A stretch of 64,000 bases of DNA from Protopterus annectens (GCF_019279795.1 NC_056733.1:1417549519-1417613518); one strand, 5' to 3'; numbered from the stretch's first letter, positions 49,145 to 59,265 are shown. A program made the numbers and translations. The notes: a model not told the origin generated them from the letters alone.

Positions 49145-49980
49145 GTCTACGGGGGATGTTGGGGAGGGATAGTAGGTATATTTTGGGAGGTAGGTTGGAT
49201 AGGATAACAGCCATGACAGACAAGACAGCATACAGGGGTGGTATATGACATATGGGGGTAAACACCTTGGATGGGGAGGGATGTTTGGAAGTCAGAAGCA
49301 AATGAGCCTCCTAGTGGAAACAGTGAGACTGAGATCCCCACCCATGGGCAGTCACCACTGCACCTTCATGGCCCCAAAGGTGGCTGTGCTGGGGGCTGGG
49401 TAAGAGGGGAAGGCTGACCCTCTAGATACACCATGCAGCCTTCAAGCTGGTGTAGCACATCTCCAAACTCCCTGTGGAGCTTGCTAAGCACCAGACCTCG
49501 GACCTGACAATGCGTGACAGTATCCTGTCCGCGCCCGCTCCCTGGGCGGTGAGCCCCACCCCCTGAGATGGTTCCACCTGAAGGTGGTGCAAAACCAGCG
49601 GACAAGGAGGTCCCAGGGTGGGGCCCAGACATGCTGGTGCCCGGTGCCATGGCCAGATGAGGTGGGAGAGGTGGGCCGCTGGGACCGGCCTTCCCAAACA
49701 TGCTATGGCGTTTCAATTTTAAAACATGCTGGTTAGTAATAGTCAACACATACCAGGATTAGGTATAACAGCATGCATAGATATTCCCATTAGCCCATAA
49801 CACCAGACATGGAGCAGTTGCATAGCAAACAGAACACACATGCGTATATGGAACCACAGTGGCCATTACAACAGTATGCAGGTACATTGATGGCAGCATG
49901 CCACCAATGTGGGAGTATTTCAACATGGCACATGCATAGAAACAAATTTCAATATTTATCAAACAATAGAACATATGTCA
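49145..49980 (-). repeat. inverted repeat, right arm
   Basis: Reverse complement of 46,370-47,195 at moderate divergence, collinear throughout. Confidence 0.8.
49366..49701 (-). CDS. conserved proline-rich ORF of unknown function, right copy (open)
   Basis: An uninterrupted frame from an ATG at 49,701 (the frame is open from 49,749) to a stop at 49,366. It reads MFGKAGPSGPPLPPHLAMAP and GFAPPSGGTISGGGAHRPGS, then a charged, probably helical stretch GLVLSKLHREFGDVLHQLEG, and ends AQPPAQPPLGP. The first half is rich in Pro, Gly and Ser and probably disordered. Position and stop codon are shared with the left copy. The GC content is higher than that of its surroundings. A cgccatag before the ATG could be a splice acceptor. 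I do not recognise the family. The helical end recalls C-termini of Harbinger Myb-like proteins, but that is speculation. Confidence 0.5.
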   Translation of the reverse strand: MFGKAGPSGPPLPPHLAMAPGTSMSGPHPGTSLSAGFAPPSGGTISGGGAHRPGSGRGQDTVTHCQVRGLVLSKLHREFGDVLHQLEGCMVYLEGQPSPLTQPPAQPPLGP

Positions 49981-50250
49981 CAACAGTAAATTTAATTGTA
50001 CACATACCGATTGAGTTGTGTATTTAGTTTATTGTTGTAGATATGGTGGGGGGGGGGTGTCAATTAACAACTTGCATATCCCTGTAGTTCTCATTACTTT
50101 CTTAGCCAGTGCTGTGATCTGTACCTTACTTGTATTATTACACTACCCTATGGCCTTAGTTTGGACAGTGGTATGGTTGTAGACAACTATATACATGAAC
50201 TGTGTTTTACCTGCAGTATACACCTCTTATATGGTATACCTCTGGAGGTA
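49981..50250. other. no gene recognised
   Basis: Contains a G-run (50,048-50,057). Nothing else noted. Confidence 0.4.
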
Positions 50251-50251
50251 T

Positions 50252-51672
50252 TGTTTGTTAACACTACCTGACTGTTTCTAAGCATATTCCCAGATTCCAG
50301 GTTGATGTTATGCACATACCTATCCATCTCTTATTGCACACACTCTGGGCATATCTTGACAACATGCAGGTGAAACTGGGACATATTTTGACTACTGCCC
50401 TCATAAACCTTTGGTGAGTTGCTACAATGACAGGTTTGTTTTCATAGACGTTTTCCAAATATTTACAGGCCTGACAGTCAGTTATATGACATTAAATGTT
50501 GCATAAATGTCAAAGATTATCATGCTGATATGCCAGGGGGACAGAGTAACAGGCAGCAGATATGGGCCAATTATCTGGACATTCTTGACAGATCTGTACA
50601 GGTGAGGGGTATGATTCTCCATACAGCTTACTACCACTCCCAGGGTTCGAACCATAGCTGTGTCTGCTAAAACTAAAACAGTGTACATACAGTTGAGTGT
50701 GATATATAGATATTGCTGTGTATCCTTTCTCTGAATTCTGTCTATAAGTCTCCCATGGTTTTACAATCTGACCTTGTAATTACAACACTCTTATACAGGG
50801 TTTCCTAGACAGTTTTATTATGTAGCACTGTGTGGATGACAGTGATGAGTAATACCTTATTATTCAGAGATACTGCAACACTAACATGGCCATACAATAC
50901 TAGACTAAACAGTACCAGCCCAGGATTTAAATTTTTTATTTCTAGGCACAGTTTTCATATCTGACAGACCTTTGGGGGGAATGTTTGTTAACACTATCTG
51001 AATGTTGCTACACAAATTACCAGATTCCACATTATTATTATGCACATACGTCTCACTCTGTTACTGCACAGACTCTGGTCATAGCTTCACAACATGGAGG
51101 TGGAGTTATGACATACTTTGCTTATTACTCTCATAACACTTTGGTGAGTTGCTAGAGTGACAGGTTTGGTCTTATAGATATATTTCTGACAGTTATGATG
51201 TCTGACAATCAGTTGTATGTCATTATTTGCTGCCTAAACTTCTGGGATCATCCCACTGATTTGCCAGGGGGACAGGGGGACAGGCAGGGGACTTACACCA
51301 ATTATCTGGACATTCTGACAATATCTGTACAGTTGTGGGGTATGATTCTACATACAGCTTACTACCACTCCCAGGATTCAAACCATGACTGTGTGTGCTA
51401 CAAATACAACATGTCACATCTCAGTTGAGTGCGCTATTTGCATTATGTTGTCTATCTTTTCACTGTTTTCTGTCTAAGTCTCTCTCAGTTGTACAATATG
51501 ACCTTGTGATTACAATAGTCATATACAGACATTCCTACACATTTTATTTATGTAGCACAGTGTGGGTAACAGTGATTAGTACAACAACACTATTAAGAGA
51601 TTGCAACACTACATTACCATATGATACCAGAGTAAACACAAGCAGTCCAGGAGTCAGACCTTTATTGCCAGG
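50252..51672 (+). repeat. ~730-bp tandem duplication with box-B-like motif
   Basis: tgtttgttaacact occurs at 50,252 and 50,982 (period 730). Collinear matches follow through ttggtgagttgct, tgccagggggacag, caattatctggacattc, acagcttactaccactccca, and gtagcactgtgtg/gtagcacagtgtg. Each copy has a tRNA-like box B: gggttcgaacc (50,643-50,653) and ggattcaaacc (51,374-51,384). No coding frame is conserved between copies. Confidence 0.85.
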
Positions 51673-51904
51673 CTGTTAACCTTTTATTTACATACAACCT
51701 ATATGAGACTCTTCCTGCCATATTGTCTGGTTTATTCAGTACATGCCATACACAATACAGGTTTTATACTGGCAATTAACTTTCTACTACTTTTAGATTT
51801 ATTTCTTCTGACAGTACATGCAAGATTATTACTAACCTGTCTTGCGACGCAGCCTCTGCAGCCTACAGCATAGGCTTCCCGATTCACAGCCCGCTGATCG
51901 ACCA
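51673..51904. other. no gene recognised
   Basis: Short interval before the Penelope remains. Nothing recognised. Confidence 0.4.
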
Positions 51905-52009
51905 CTGTCAAAGATATCAGAAAAACAAGGAGTGTATCACCACAGAGAAATGATAAAACATAAGTAAAATCTTTAATGAACAATCCACTGATAACTCAAA
52001 ACAGGACAA

Positions 52010-52037
52010 GCGCTTTCGGCATAATGCTTTCTTCTAA
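52010..52037 (-). ncRNA. decayed hammerhead-like core of PLE 2
   Basis: Minus strand reads TAGAAGA (two mismatches to CTGAAGA), then stem II GCA/TGC around TTA, then GAAAGCGC. Core bases needed for cleavage are lost, so it is presumably inactive. Confidence 0.4.
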
Positions 52038-52391
52038 TCCTGACTATTGGGTCCTGAGTGCCTTAATTTTAAAAAAACTGACTTCCAATCAGTATATTGC
52101 ATCCTGATCAAGTGATTCCTTTTAAAATCCAACAGGAAAAAACAGTTAAAAATAAAAATCCACATTGTTTTATAGATTAGCCAATCCCAGATTGTTGGAA
52201 GCACCATGCCTATTATCTGACCAATAGAATATTTACACATTACTTCCTACTCGTTGACATCCAAGAAGACTGTACTTCTCTACACTGAAGTATCTTACCA
52301 ATAGGGTGCGAGCAAGTGCTACACACCTCTTTTGTTATCCTATCAATAATCAGCAGTATACCTTTCATGTTCAAAGAATAGTCTCCTAAAG

Positions 52392-52405
52392 CAATCTTAG
52401 TAAGT
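52392..52405. repeat. target-site duplication of plus-strand solo PLE (left)
   Basis: caatcttagtaagt, 14 bp, identical to 52,568-52,581. Confidence 0.92.
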
Positions 52406-52567
52406 TCTGATGAAGTCATTGTGACGAAAGCGCTTATCCTTTATTGAATTTTCTGTGTTTTTTAATAAATACTTTCTAAATCGTGTTTTTGGGGACTAGT
52501 TATTGGCAACGCTAGCAGCTTCTTGTTTCATGGTCGTTGCGCTGCTTTTGGCACCATCTACTTTTTT
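52406..52567 (+). mobile_element. solo Penelope terminal segment (plus strand)
   Basis: A 162-bp insertion between 14-bp direct repeats. It begins tCTGATGA, one base before the hammerhead core, and ends in a T-run. Same architecture as the minus-strand solo copy at 37,929-38,118 but a different subfamily (GAAAGCGC rather than GAAAATGC). Confidence 0.85.
52407..52433 (+). ncRNA. hammerhead-ribozyme-like core (solo PLE, plus)
   Basis: CTGATGA (52,407-52,413), extra A, stem II GTCA/TGAC (52,415-52,418 with 52,422-52,425; loop TTG), GAAA (52,426-52,429), GCGC. Confidence 0.65.
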
Positions 52568-52581
52568 CAATCTTAGTAAGT
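52568..52581. repeat. target-site duplication of plus-strand solo PLE (right)
   Basis: caatcttagtaagt, identical to 52,392-52,405. Confidence 0.92.
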
Positions 52582-52602
52582 AGTACAAAGGTTGTATCAG
52601 CT

Positions 52603-52740
52603 GCAAATATCTTGCGTCAGTGAACATCTAACATTCCTTTTAAGTTAACAGTCCACTTTTAATTGTGCCATTGCAAATATTTTTCTTCAGTGAACATCTA
52701 ACATTCCTTTTAAGTTAACAGTCTGCTTTTAATTGTACCA
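52603..52740. repeat. 70-bp tandem duplication
   Basis: gcaaatat at 52,603 and 52,673, each followed by cagtgaacatctaacattcc and cttttaattgt. Nearly identical copies. Confidence 0.9.
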
Positions 52741-53290
52741 TTACTTAGACCGTAACTTTTGTAAGAAAACTCTGATCGGTTCTTACTTCCTTATACATAA
52801 ACTCTCTGCTGTTCTTGCTTTAAGCAGAAACTAAGTAAGAAAATCACAAGTCTTTTTAATATAAAAAATGTGCATGTATGTCTTTGACTGTTGCTTATTA
52901 ATATATAGAATGTTATCTCTGCTCTAAATTAAATTCAAAGCATACAAAATTGCTACCTCATCTCGCCAATAAAAAACTGAGATGAGTAGCAGGCTATTTC
53001 TCTAGCCAGTGGCAGATCTTTCTCCTCTTGCTAGATGTTTTCCTCATTACAAGGAGTCCGCTTTTTGTTACAGGGCCAATTCAGAAGTTCAGACTCAGAA
53101 ATGACTCCTAACACATTGGCTATCAATGTCCGATATTTACAGCCGTTCTTCATTAAGGCCAAAACTAGGCTGAGGAGACTTTACAAACTCTCGCTTAATG
53201 TATTATTTCATCACTTACGATCACTTCAAAACTGAAGTAAGACATAGAGAATCATAACTAAGGAACAACTGTAGTAAACTGCTATTGTCC

Positions 53291-53431
53291 CATCCGATCA
53301 GTGTTAAGTAAAAAAAAACAGCAAACATCTATTTAGCCAGTAGGAGTATTGCTTCCTTATATCCGACCAATATTAAGTCAGAAAAGATGGCAAACATCTA
53401 TCTTAGCCAATAGGGGTTTTGCTTTCTTATA
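53291..53431. repeat. ~71-bp imperfect tandem duplication
   Basis: atccgaycartrttaagt, then ggcaaacatctat or agcaaacatctat, then an agccaatagg-like phrase and a gctttcttat- or gcttccttat-like end, each present twice. Confidence 0.75.
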
Positions 53432-53507
53432 GGGATGTCAGATAAAGCTCCCAACAAAATATTATGTCTCGATATAATATATTGCTTAAGTCCATTGGTA
53501 GACAACT

Positions 53508-53786
53508 CTACCTTTTAGTACTTAATCTCCTTTCCTTTAAGAATGGTTTTAATGGAACTACACCATTCAACCCAGGTGGGCGATCAGCTCTTAAGTTCAT
53601 GATCCATTTAGCCTCCTCCACTTCTGTTTTATTAACTAAGTCTCCTTCTCTCAAAGTTTGCTCAATCTTGGAGATAACCATGAACTTGAAAGAATGTGTA
53701 GTGTTATCTAGAATATGAGTAAATAGAGCACTAGTTTCTATCTTATTTCTTATATCTGACTGCTTATAAATGCATTCTTTTAGCAT
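53508..53786 (-). pseudogene. Penelope GIY-YIG endonuclease, C-terminal fragment
   Basis: The open frame reads RNKIETSALFTHILDNTTHS, then FKFMVISKIEQTLREGDLVN, KTEVEEAKWIMNLRADRPPG, LN. It aligns with the C-terminus of the PLE 1 protein (ALFKHTLDCNNAKFTFFVLE ... GPWEEKLEFKELWW ... FPGLN). Only the end of the endonuclease remains; upstream frame EYFETNRMLKECI is still recognisable to about 53,830. The original start is lost. Confidence 0.8.
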
Positions 53787-53892
53787 TCTGTTTGTCTCAA
53801 AGTATTCAAGTACTGAATAGTTAGAAAGAAGGAGTTGTCCCGTTCTGAAGTTTCTGATTGGTTGATTGTCATACTTAATTTTCTGAATCAGA

Positions 53893-54045
53893 ACAAACTG
53901 AGGATCTGAAGAAGGTTATTAAGTTGAAAGCGCTTATTCATTTTCTCTGCTGAAGCTGCAACTTTTTTCTTTTGTTTTTATGGTTTTCAAGTTGTTTTAT
54001 TAAAAGGATTTTAGCTCATGGTGGTCCGTTGTGAATTCTTTTAGA
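53893..54045 (+). mobile_element. Penelope terminal segment (plus strand), decayed core
   Basis: CTGAAGA (53,906-53,912) and GAAAGCGCTTATTC (from 53,926) match the plus-strand solo PLE in sequence and spacing. Stem II (aggtt...agtt) no longer pairs. No TSD was found. Confidence 0.5.
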
Positions 54046-54335
54046 CTTTGTCCAGATTTCTTGCACTAATAGGTTGAGAAAAATGTTCATTGCAAATGGG
54101 TTCTGTTAAAATTTTAAGAGGCTGGTTGATGTGATAGAAACATCTTCTAAACAGTAGGATATTGAGACTTTACGATTAGCAAGAAAAATATTACAGATTT
54201 GTTTATTAAAATCTGCATCACACATTTGATGAGAATGGATAACACTCAGAGATTTGTAGGAAAGGTTTTGAAGAAGGCAAAGTGCAATTAGTGCTACTGC
54301 TGTTTAATAAAACTTCCTAAAATGTAAGCATGTTT
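54046..54335 (+). repeat. fragment of the dispersed family seen at 1-3.3k
   Basis: gactttgtccagatttcttg followed by cactaataggttgag matches the family motif; the rest is too diverged to align. Confidence 0.4.
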
Positions 54336-54339
54336 GCTG

Positions 54340-54665
54340 TTTGAAGCCAGGCCATAATAATCTCTTTCTCAAGGATGGACCTAAATCAGTCCCTGCAACT
54401 TCAGATCAGTAAATCCATCCCATATTTTGTAATATAGAAATAATTATCATATTGATAAAAAAGGAACTGGGAGATTCAGGATTCCTGAATCAAATACAGT
54501 ACAGATTTATCAAAGGAAAGTCCAACTTCCAAATTATGGTTTCATTTTTAAAACATTTCTGACACCATACTCCAAGGACAGGTTTTCTTCATATTGTGTA
54601 CATGAACCTAGTAAAGGGATACAATACTATTCTGCTTCCTCATATTACAGAAAGCCCATCCAAAA
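54340..54665 (+). pseudogene. CR1-like reverse transcriptase relic
   Basis: Around 54,470-54,650 the translation reads LGDSGFLNQIQYRFIKGKSN, FQIMVSFLKHF, then GFLHIVYMNLVKGYNTILLP. It follows the CR1 pattern F.KG+S..L.. ...FF......G..VH..Y.DL.KAFDTIPH seen in CR1-B, with the catalytic Asp of motif A changed to Asn. One stop falls inside. It is an old copy of a different subfamily. Confidence 0.55.
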
Positions 54666-54894
54666 AAAATATATAGAATAGCAGAATAATAAAATATATA
54701 CATAACCAGTTTTGTGTAAAATAATGAGCAAAATTAGCAGTTATAAAACTCAAGATTCTATGACTGGTAAGTTGTAGGGGGTCAGCGTCAGGGTCTTTAT
54801 TGCTCGGTACTTTATTAGTAACATAATGTTGTGACATTATATGAGATTATATATATGGGACATTTAATGACTGTTATCTCTGATATGTAGACAT

Positions 54895-55345
54895 ATCACA
54901 TGCTGATTCTGTTGTACTCCATCAGCTGTAAGGTGGTCTGTAATGCACAGGGGATCATCTACAATATGTGTGCATGCTACCCAGGCAGTTATCACAACTT
55001 CTACATATGGCACACATGTGACTCGTATCACTGGTTTGCAAGGGGTGACTTCCCACAGGGGCATCTTGTTAGTGATACTGGACATGCCCTGGAACCCTGC
55101 CTCATGACATGCATAAGAAATCCACGAATCAAATAGACCCCAATACATTTAGAAGTACTGACAACTATACCCAAGAACAAATAAGAAGCATTATTGAGAA
55201 TGTGTTTGGACTGCTGATGGCATGCTTTCACTGTCTGGATTCGTCCAGTGGTGCTTTTCTGTATGACCCTGACACATGTGCAAAATAGTATCAGTGTATG
55301 TAATGTTATACTCCTTAGGAAGCAGTTACAGCAGTATGGGCCCTG
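54895..55345 (+). pseudogene. Harbinger transposase relic, copy 3
   Basis: The open piece 54,900-55,136 reads SCKVVCNAQGIIYNMCACYP, GSYHNFYIWHTCDSYHWFAR, GDFPQGHLVSDTGHALEPCL. It aligns with residues ~164-230 of the 10.6k transposase (NCQVMCDAQGIIMNVCADCP ... GDAGYVLEPWLM). The second catalytic Asp is Asn here (YHNF for YHDC). Later pieces (IRSIIENVFGLL-like near 55,175-55,210) include the Glu region. The N-terminal half is missing. Confidence 0.8.
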
Positions 55346-55369
55346 CACTTTTGCAAGGTTGCAGGGACT

Positions 55370-55757
55370 GACACCCCAACCTAGAGCAGAAGGACAGTAA
55401 CCATGTTCCAGCATACACCATTATCCATTCCCCTGTGTGGACCTCTCTGCCCAGGAGGGCTAGTGGCAAATTCTGACATCTGTCTACTGGGAGCCAGCTC
55501 ACTTCCCTGATTGATAGTGTTCCCATTCATCTGTCCTCCCTGTGAGGTATGGGTAGCCTAGGTATCTGCAAGCATAGAGGCTGTGTCCATTGTCTGTTCT
55601 GGAGGTGCAGTGGTCACACTGACTGCGTCCAACTCACACTCTGTACCCCTTGACTGTGCCAGCTCATCCCCACCATCCTTATCAGAGGCTACAGATCCTC
55701 CAGCATCAGGTGGTGATAGTTCCACAGTGCTGGTGCTGGATAAAGCATCACCTCTGA
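55370..55757 (-). pseudogene. Harbinger Myb/SANT gene relic, exon 2 (copy 3)
   Basis: A tgtattcag acceptor precedes an acidic linker: STSTVELSPPDAGGSVASDK, DGGDELAQSRGTECELDAVS. It resembles the linker at 42,113-42,237. The downstream part is broken. It lies tail to tail with the transposase relic at 54.9-55.3k, the usual convergent layout of a Harbinger element. Confidence 0.5.
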
Positions 55758-55869
55758 ATACATGCAAATGAGTTTTACAAATATAAAAATGTTAAAATGT
55801 AATACTTTATGTGCATATCTTGTGCAGATAGCTGTGGATGTTGGACCATTGTTGTACCTGTATACCACA

Positions 55870-56033
55870 GAAATAGAAAATTCACCCCGGGGATCACTTC
55901 TGCAGCACTGCTTGACAGGAGCACAGGAAAATATTTTTTTTGGGTGGCAAAAGCCAGGGAACCATTTTGGCTAGGCTTATATAGGCCCCATGGCCAATAG
56001 CCTAGTACCTACCTATGAACCTATGAACCTATA
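55870..56033 (+). mobile_element. CR1 3' end fragment
   Basis: Encodes FTPGITSAALLDRSTG like the CR1-A/B C-termini, then the UTR phrase ataggcccc...caatagcctagtacctacc and about three 8-bp repeats (tatgaacc). Only the last ~165 bp were inserted. It sits inside the intron of the Myb/SANT relic. Confidence 0.88.
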
Positions 56034-56116
56034 AGTCAGACAACTTTAATAAATGTCATAGTGACTAAGGGGTGCAGAGGATGTGCACGTACTAATACAC
56101 TGAAATAGGCTTACAT

Positions 56117-56500
56117 ACTTGGAGCATCTATAGTGGCTTGCCCCTAGGAACTGTCCAGCTCCGCCCCAACATCCAGCACCAGTCTGTGGTACTCTGTAGA
56201 GGTGCCACTCCCTCTCAGGGAGACCGAGAAGTCCTCTGTCTCTCTAAGAGGTATTACACTTAATGCCCCCTACTCACTCACCTGTTGCCTACTGTCCCAT
56301 GCCAGGAGTTGTGCTATTTGTTGAGCATCATATACAGTATCACTAATATTTGTTACAATATCATCCCAGGCATGATTCAGTAGGCCTGGTCAGCAGCATA
56401 CAGGGAAAATATCTATCATCCATGAAGACAGAAGGACTGCAGTAGCACCTGATTCTCTGCATCCAAGACCTTGGATTTATGTGTGGATGCCCCAACAGAT
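56117..56500 (-). pseudogene. Harbinger Myb/SANT gene relic, exon 1 (copy 3)
   Basis: Minus-strand pieces read HAWDDIVTNISDTVYDAQQI and AQLLAWDSRQQ, matching ALWNDLVHRVTDV...YEQVR of the 46k copy. Downstream is EDFSVSLRGSGTSTEYHRLV then LDVGAELDSS, ending near a GTATGT donor at about 56,117. Frames are broken several times. Confidence 0.5.
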
Positions 56501-56791
56501 TCAGTAGTATGCTGCTGCTTGTCTTCTTTTTAGCATTGCTCTGTTGGAATGGAAAACAGTGGAATTACCAAGCCTTGTTCCTGTGTGGCTTTGACAAACC
56601 TTAACACTACCAGTGTCCTCCTTGGCCAAATAGCATGATGTTTTTGTGCCTGACAGTTATATATGTGTATCCACACTTTTACATTAATTTCAGGCAATTA
56701 AGTTTATTGAGCATGTCCCCCAAGGAACAATCACATACAATTGCAGCTGAACAAGATGACATGACTGCTCCTCTCAGTGTTTTGCTACTGA
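56501..56791. other. no gene recognised
   Basis: Possibly the outer part of Harbinger copy 3, but no terminal repeat was identified. Confidence 0.35.
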
Positions 56792-56798
56792 AATATGT
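56792..56798. repeat. SINE target-site duplication (left)
   Basis: aatatgt, repeated at 57,051-57,057 on the other side of the SINE. Confidence 0.7.
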
Positions 56799-57050
56799 TT
56801 ATTTATTTAACATTTGTTTACTGGGAAAGTCTGACATGGAATTAAGCCTATTTTCAGCAGAGGCCCAGGGAGAAGTCCTCTAGATGCATGTCTTTGTAAT
56901 GTCGGAGGAAATTGGATCACCTGGAGAAAACCCACAAGAATGCAGGGAGGACATGCAGACTCCACACAGAAGGCACACTGGCCGAGAATCGAACTGGAAA
57001 ACCTCTTGCTGTGAGGTGTCAATGCAACCACTGCACCACTGTGCTGTCCC
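56799..57050 (-). mobile_element. tRNA-derived SINE with L2-type LINE tail
   Basis: Minus orientation, 252 bp. Head: gggacagcacagtggtgcag, with box A at 57,040-57,028 (agtggtgcagtgg) and box B at 56,995-56,985 (agttcgattct). A central part follows (gtgtggagtctgcatgtcc, gggttttctccaggt), similar to a body widespread in fish and amphibian SINEs. The last ~82 bp (ctccctgggcctctgctgaa ... aacaaatgttaaataaata) match the 3' ends of the L2-type LINEs at 8,740-8,844 and 35,009-35,095. Flanked by a 7-bp TSD. Confidence 0.88.
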
Positions 57051-57057
57051 AATATGT
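57051..57057. repeat. SINE target-site duplication (right)
   Basis: aatatgt, identical to 56,792-56,798. Confidence 0.7.
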
Positions 57058-57604
57058 GCACTGTATTCAACAGTCAATGTATGTAGTGAAAGTGTTATCA
57101 TGCACCCTGTATGCATATTTTGAACTGTGTTCTGAGTATGTGCTTGTGGGTGTGTCTGCCACTAAGCTTAATAATCCTGCAGCCCAGCAGTCGCTGTACT
57201 CTTGCAATTCCTCTCTTAACACACCTTTCCCAGTACACTTAGAAGTCCTGATGAACATACATCTTATTATGTCATCAGACTGAACAGCAGATAAAAGCAG
57301 CCATACTATAAATAAATGGACTTGTAAATAAAAAGTAGCACTTACCTTGTACAAGCAGAAATATTTTCCTGAAGGAATCTTCTGAAATTCATCTTTTGAA
57401 GGTTTATTTTCTTTTCTTTGTTTTTTTTTTTTTGTTGTTGTTGTTTATTCTTACTTAATGTTACTTTTGCTGATCAATTTAGTCTCAGTAGGCCAGTACC
57501 TTACTTTTAGGGGAGACCCAAGGTGCCAGTCATATGATGTGGTTTCAAACACTGTGGTCTACACTTTTATTCCATAAAGCAATGAGACTCTGTGCCTCCA
57601 GTCA
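57058..57604. other. no gene recognised
   Basis: Contains a T-run with TTG repeats at 57,421-57,448. Nothing else recognised. Confidence 0.4.
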
Positions 57605-58712
57605 CAGGTTCATAAGTTATTACAAGGCTAATGACCACTAGGGCTCTTACAAGCCTAGCTATGTACCCCAAACCATTTGGATCCCAAGTATCATGGGCAC
57701 CTATATGGGAGGCATATTAGTAGGGAAGTAACTATGGATTTCTAGGTGGGGGCTGTTATCTAGGGTAACACTTTTTTATTGATGGCCTCTGCCCACAAGG
57801 GACATGGGGGGCCGGACCAGGGGTAAATTTACCATTTCCCATCCAATTGTCTAGGTTTTGTTTGAATTTGGTCAAGGATGAACTCTGTTTTACATGGATG
57901 GGGAGCCTATTCTATAGTCCAGAGATCATCTGGGACACATATATGTATCTCTAGCAAGTTCTGTTTATGTCACAACTGAAGTTGTTCAGATACCTGGTTC
58001 TAGTGTTTCTGGTGCTGTTTGTTTTGTGCTTGTGCAACAGATCCATCAGGGCTGGGTCTGAGGAAACCCTGTACACCAGGCAAAAATTCACTCTCATTAG
58101 CCTGTAGGAGATTGAATACAGAGACAGAGCCCTTAGGTGATCAGTGTAGGACAGGGTATTCATGCCCTGAGTTCTCCTGGTGAGAAACCTTTGTGGACAT
58201 TCCAACTGCTGCAAGTCTGGTTAGATACATACCAAAGGGGGCATTGTATTGAATGATAGGTCTGATAAGGGCCAAGTAGAGAGGTACTATGACTTCCTTG
58301 GACCTGGATGCCATACTCTTACCTATAAATTGGGCAACATGGAATGATTTTTTTTATTTTGTTAACAACACGTTGATCAAAAGCCAGATTGCTGTCTACA
58401 TATGTTCCCAGATCCCTTACTACTGGGTCAACTCTTAAGGGTGTTCTATCGATGGAGTAATTGACTTGGGTTGACAGTTTCCAAAGATCACTATAATGTA
58501 TTTTTTGGCACTGAGTTTTAGACTACAGCTTTGGCAACAGTCATTTGTCTGTGTTAAACACCTTGCAAGATGTTAGTGTCTTGGGGGAATTTCTAATAGT
58601 TCCCAATGTGCAGTTATCTGTGAACCTGGTGAGCCAGAGGCCTTGAATGTTAGCCATGACATCTGACAAGTAGATGCTAAAAAGGTGCGGGCCCAGCATG
58701 GAGCCCTGGTGT
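57605..58712 (-). mobile_element. CR1-type LINE C, 3' part, older subfamily
   Basis: Starts (3' end) with one 8-bp-like unit (aggttcataag). The open frame 58,214-57,951 encodes QQLECPQRFLTRRTQGMNTL, SYTDHLRALSLYSISYRLMR, the region after the RT. Upstream pieces to about 58,712 carry FTDNCTLG (motif C, second Asp lost) and QGSMLGP (motif B). It is more diverged from CR1-B than CR1-D is. Cut at 58,712 by or joined to the repeat that follows. Confidence 0.82.
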
Positions 58713-58870
58713 CATACCTCCCAACGTACCGATTTACTTGATTTTTACTGAGTTTTGGGGTCGAAATAATGGGGTGCCATGATTCCCGAGTGGCACCCCT
58801 TCATTTCCGATTTTTCCAGCTGTTTTCAATTTTTTTTTATTTCGCGCCATTTTGAGCTGACTTCATCACG
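58713..58870 (+). repeat. repeat starting atacctcccaac
   Basis: An abrupt junction with CR1-C. The start (tacctcccaacgtaccgatt) resembles aacctctcaactgtccacga at about 2,495. Similar phrases are common repeat starts in amphibian and fish genomes as far as I recall. Class unknown. Confidence 0.3.
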
Positions 58871-59225
58871 TGCACGATAATGTCAGCTCTGTCAGCCTGT
58901 CGGAATTGAGTTCAAGGGCTCATGTGCTTTCTGGCTGGCTGTTTGAATGAAAGGAAAGACTGCTGCAGAGCTTTGGCTGTGTGCTTTCCAGCTGTTTGAA
59001 AATTTCTAGCGCAGAATCAGAAATGAAAGAAACAACTGCTGCAAACCTTTGGCTGTGTGTCTGTTGTTGGACTCATTGCTAGATTAATGCTTTGGCTGTT
59101 TTGCTTTTGCATGGAGGCCACTGATGGAGTAATGCTTTGGTGTCCAGAGGAAATGGCTTGGCTTTGGCTGTTCTGCATGGAGGAAATGATGGCTGCTGGC
59201 TGCTACTTTGTTGAAGTTATTATGT
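58871..59225. other. no gene recognised
   Basis: Internally repetitive for tttggctgt and gctttccagctgttt-like phrases. No coding signal. Confidence 0.4.
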
Positions 59226-59265
59226 GAGCTGCTTAAGGAAATGGTGTGTGTCTGTGTGCGTGTGT

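Larger units (their letters stand above)
51905..53890 (-). mobile_element. Penelope-like element 2, decayed, with a nested solo PLE
   Basis: The minus-strand endonuclease C-terminus (53,786-53,508) and a decayed hammerhead-like core (52,010-52,037) lie in the order expected for a minus-oriented PLE whose 3' end is near 51,905. The sequence between holds two short tandem repeats and a plus-strand solo PLE end (52,406-52,567). Boundaries are approximate and I found no TSD for this copy. Confidence 0.6.
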
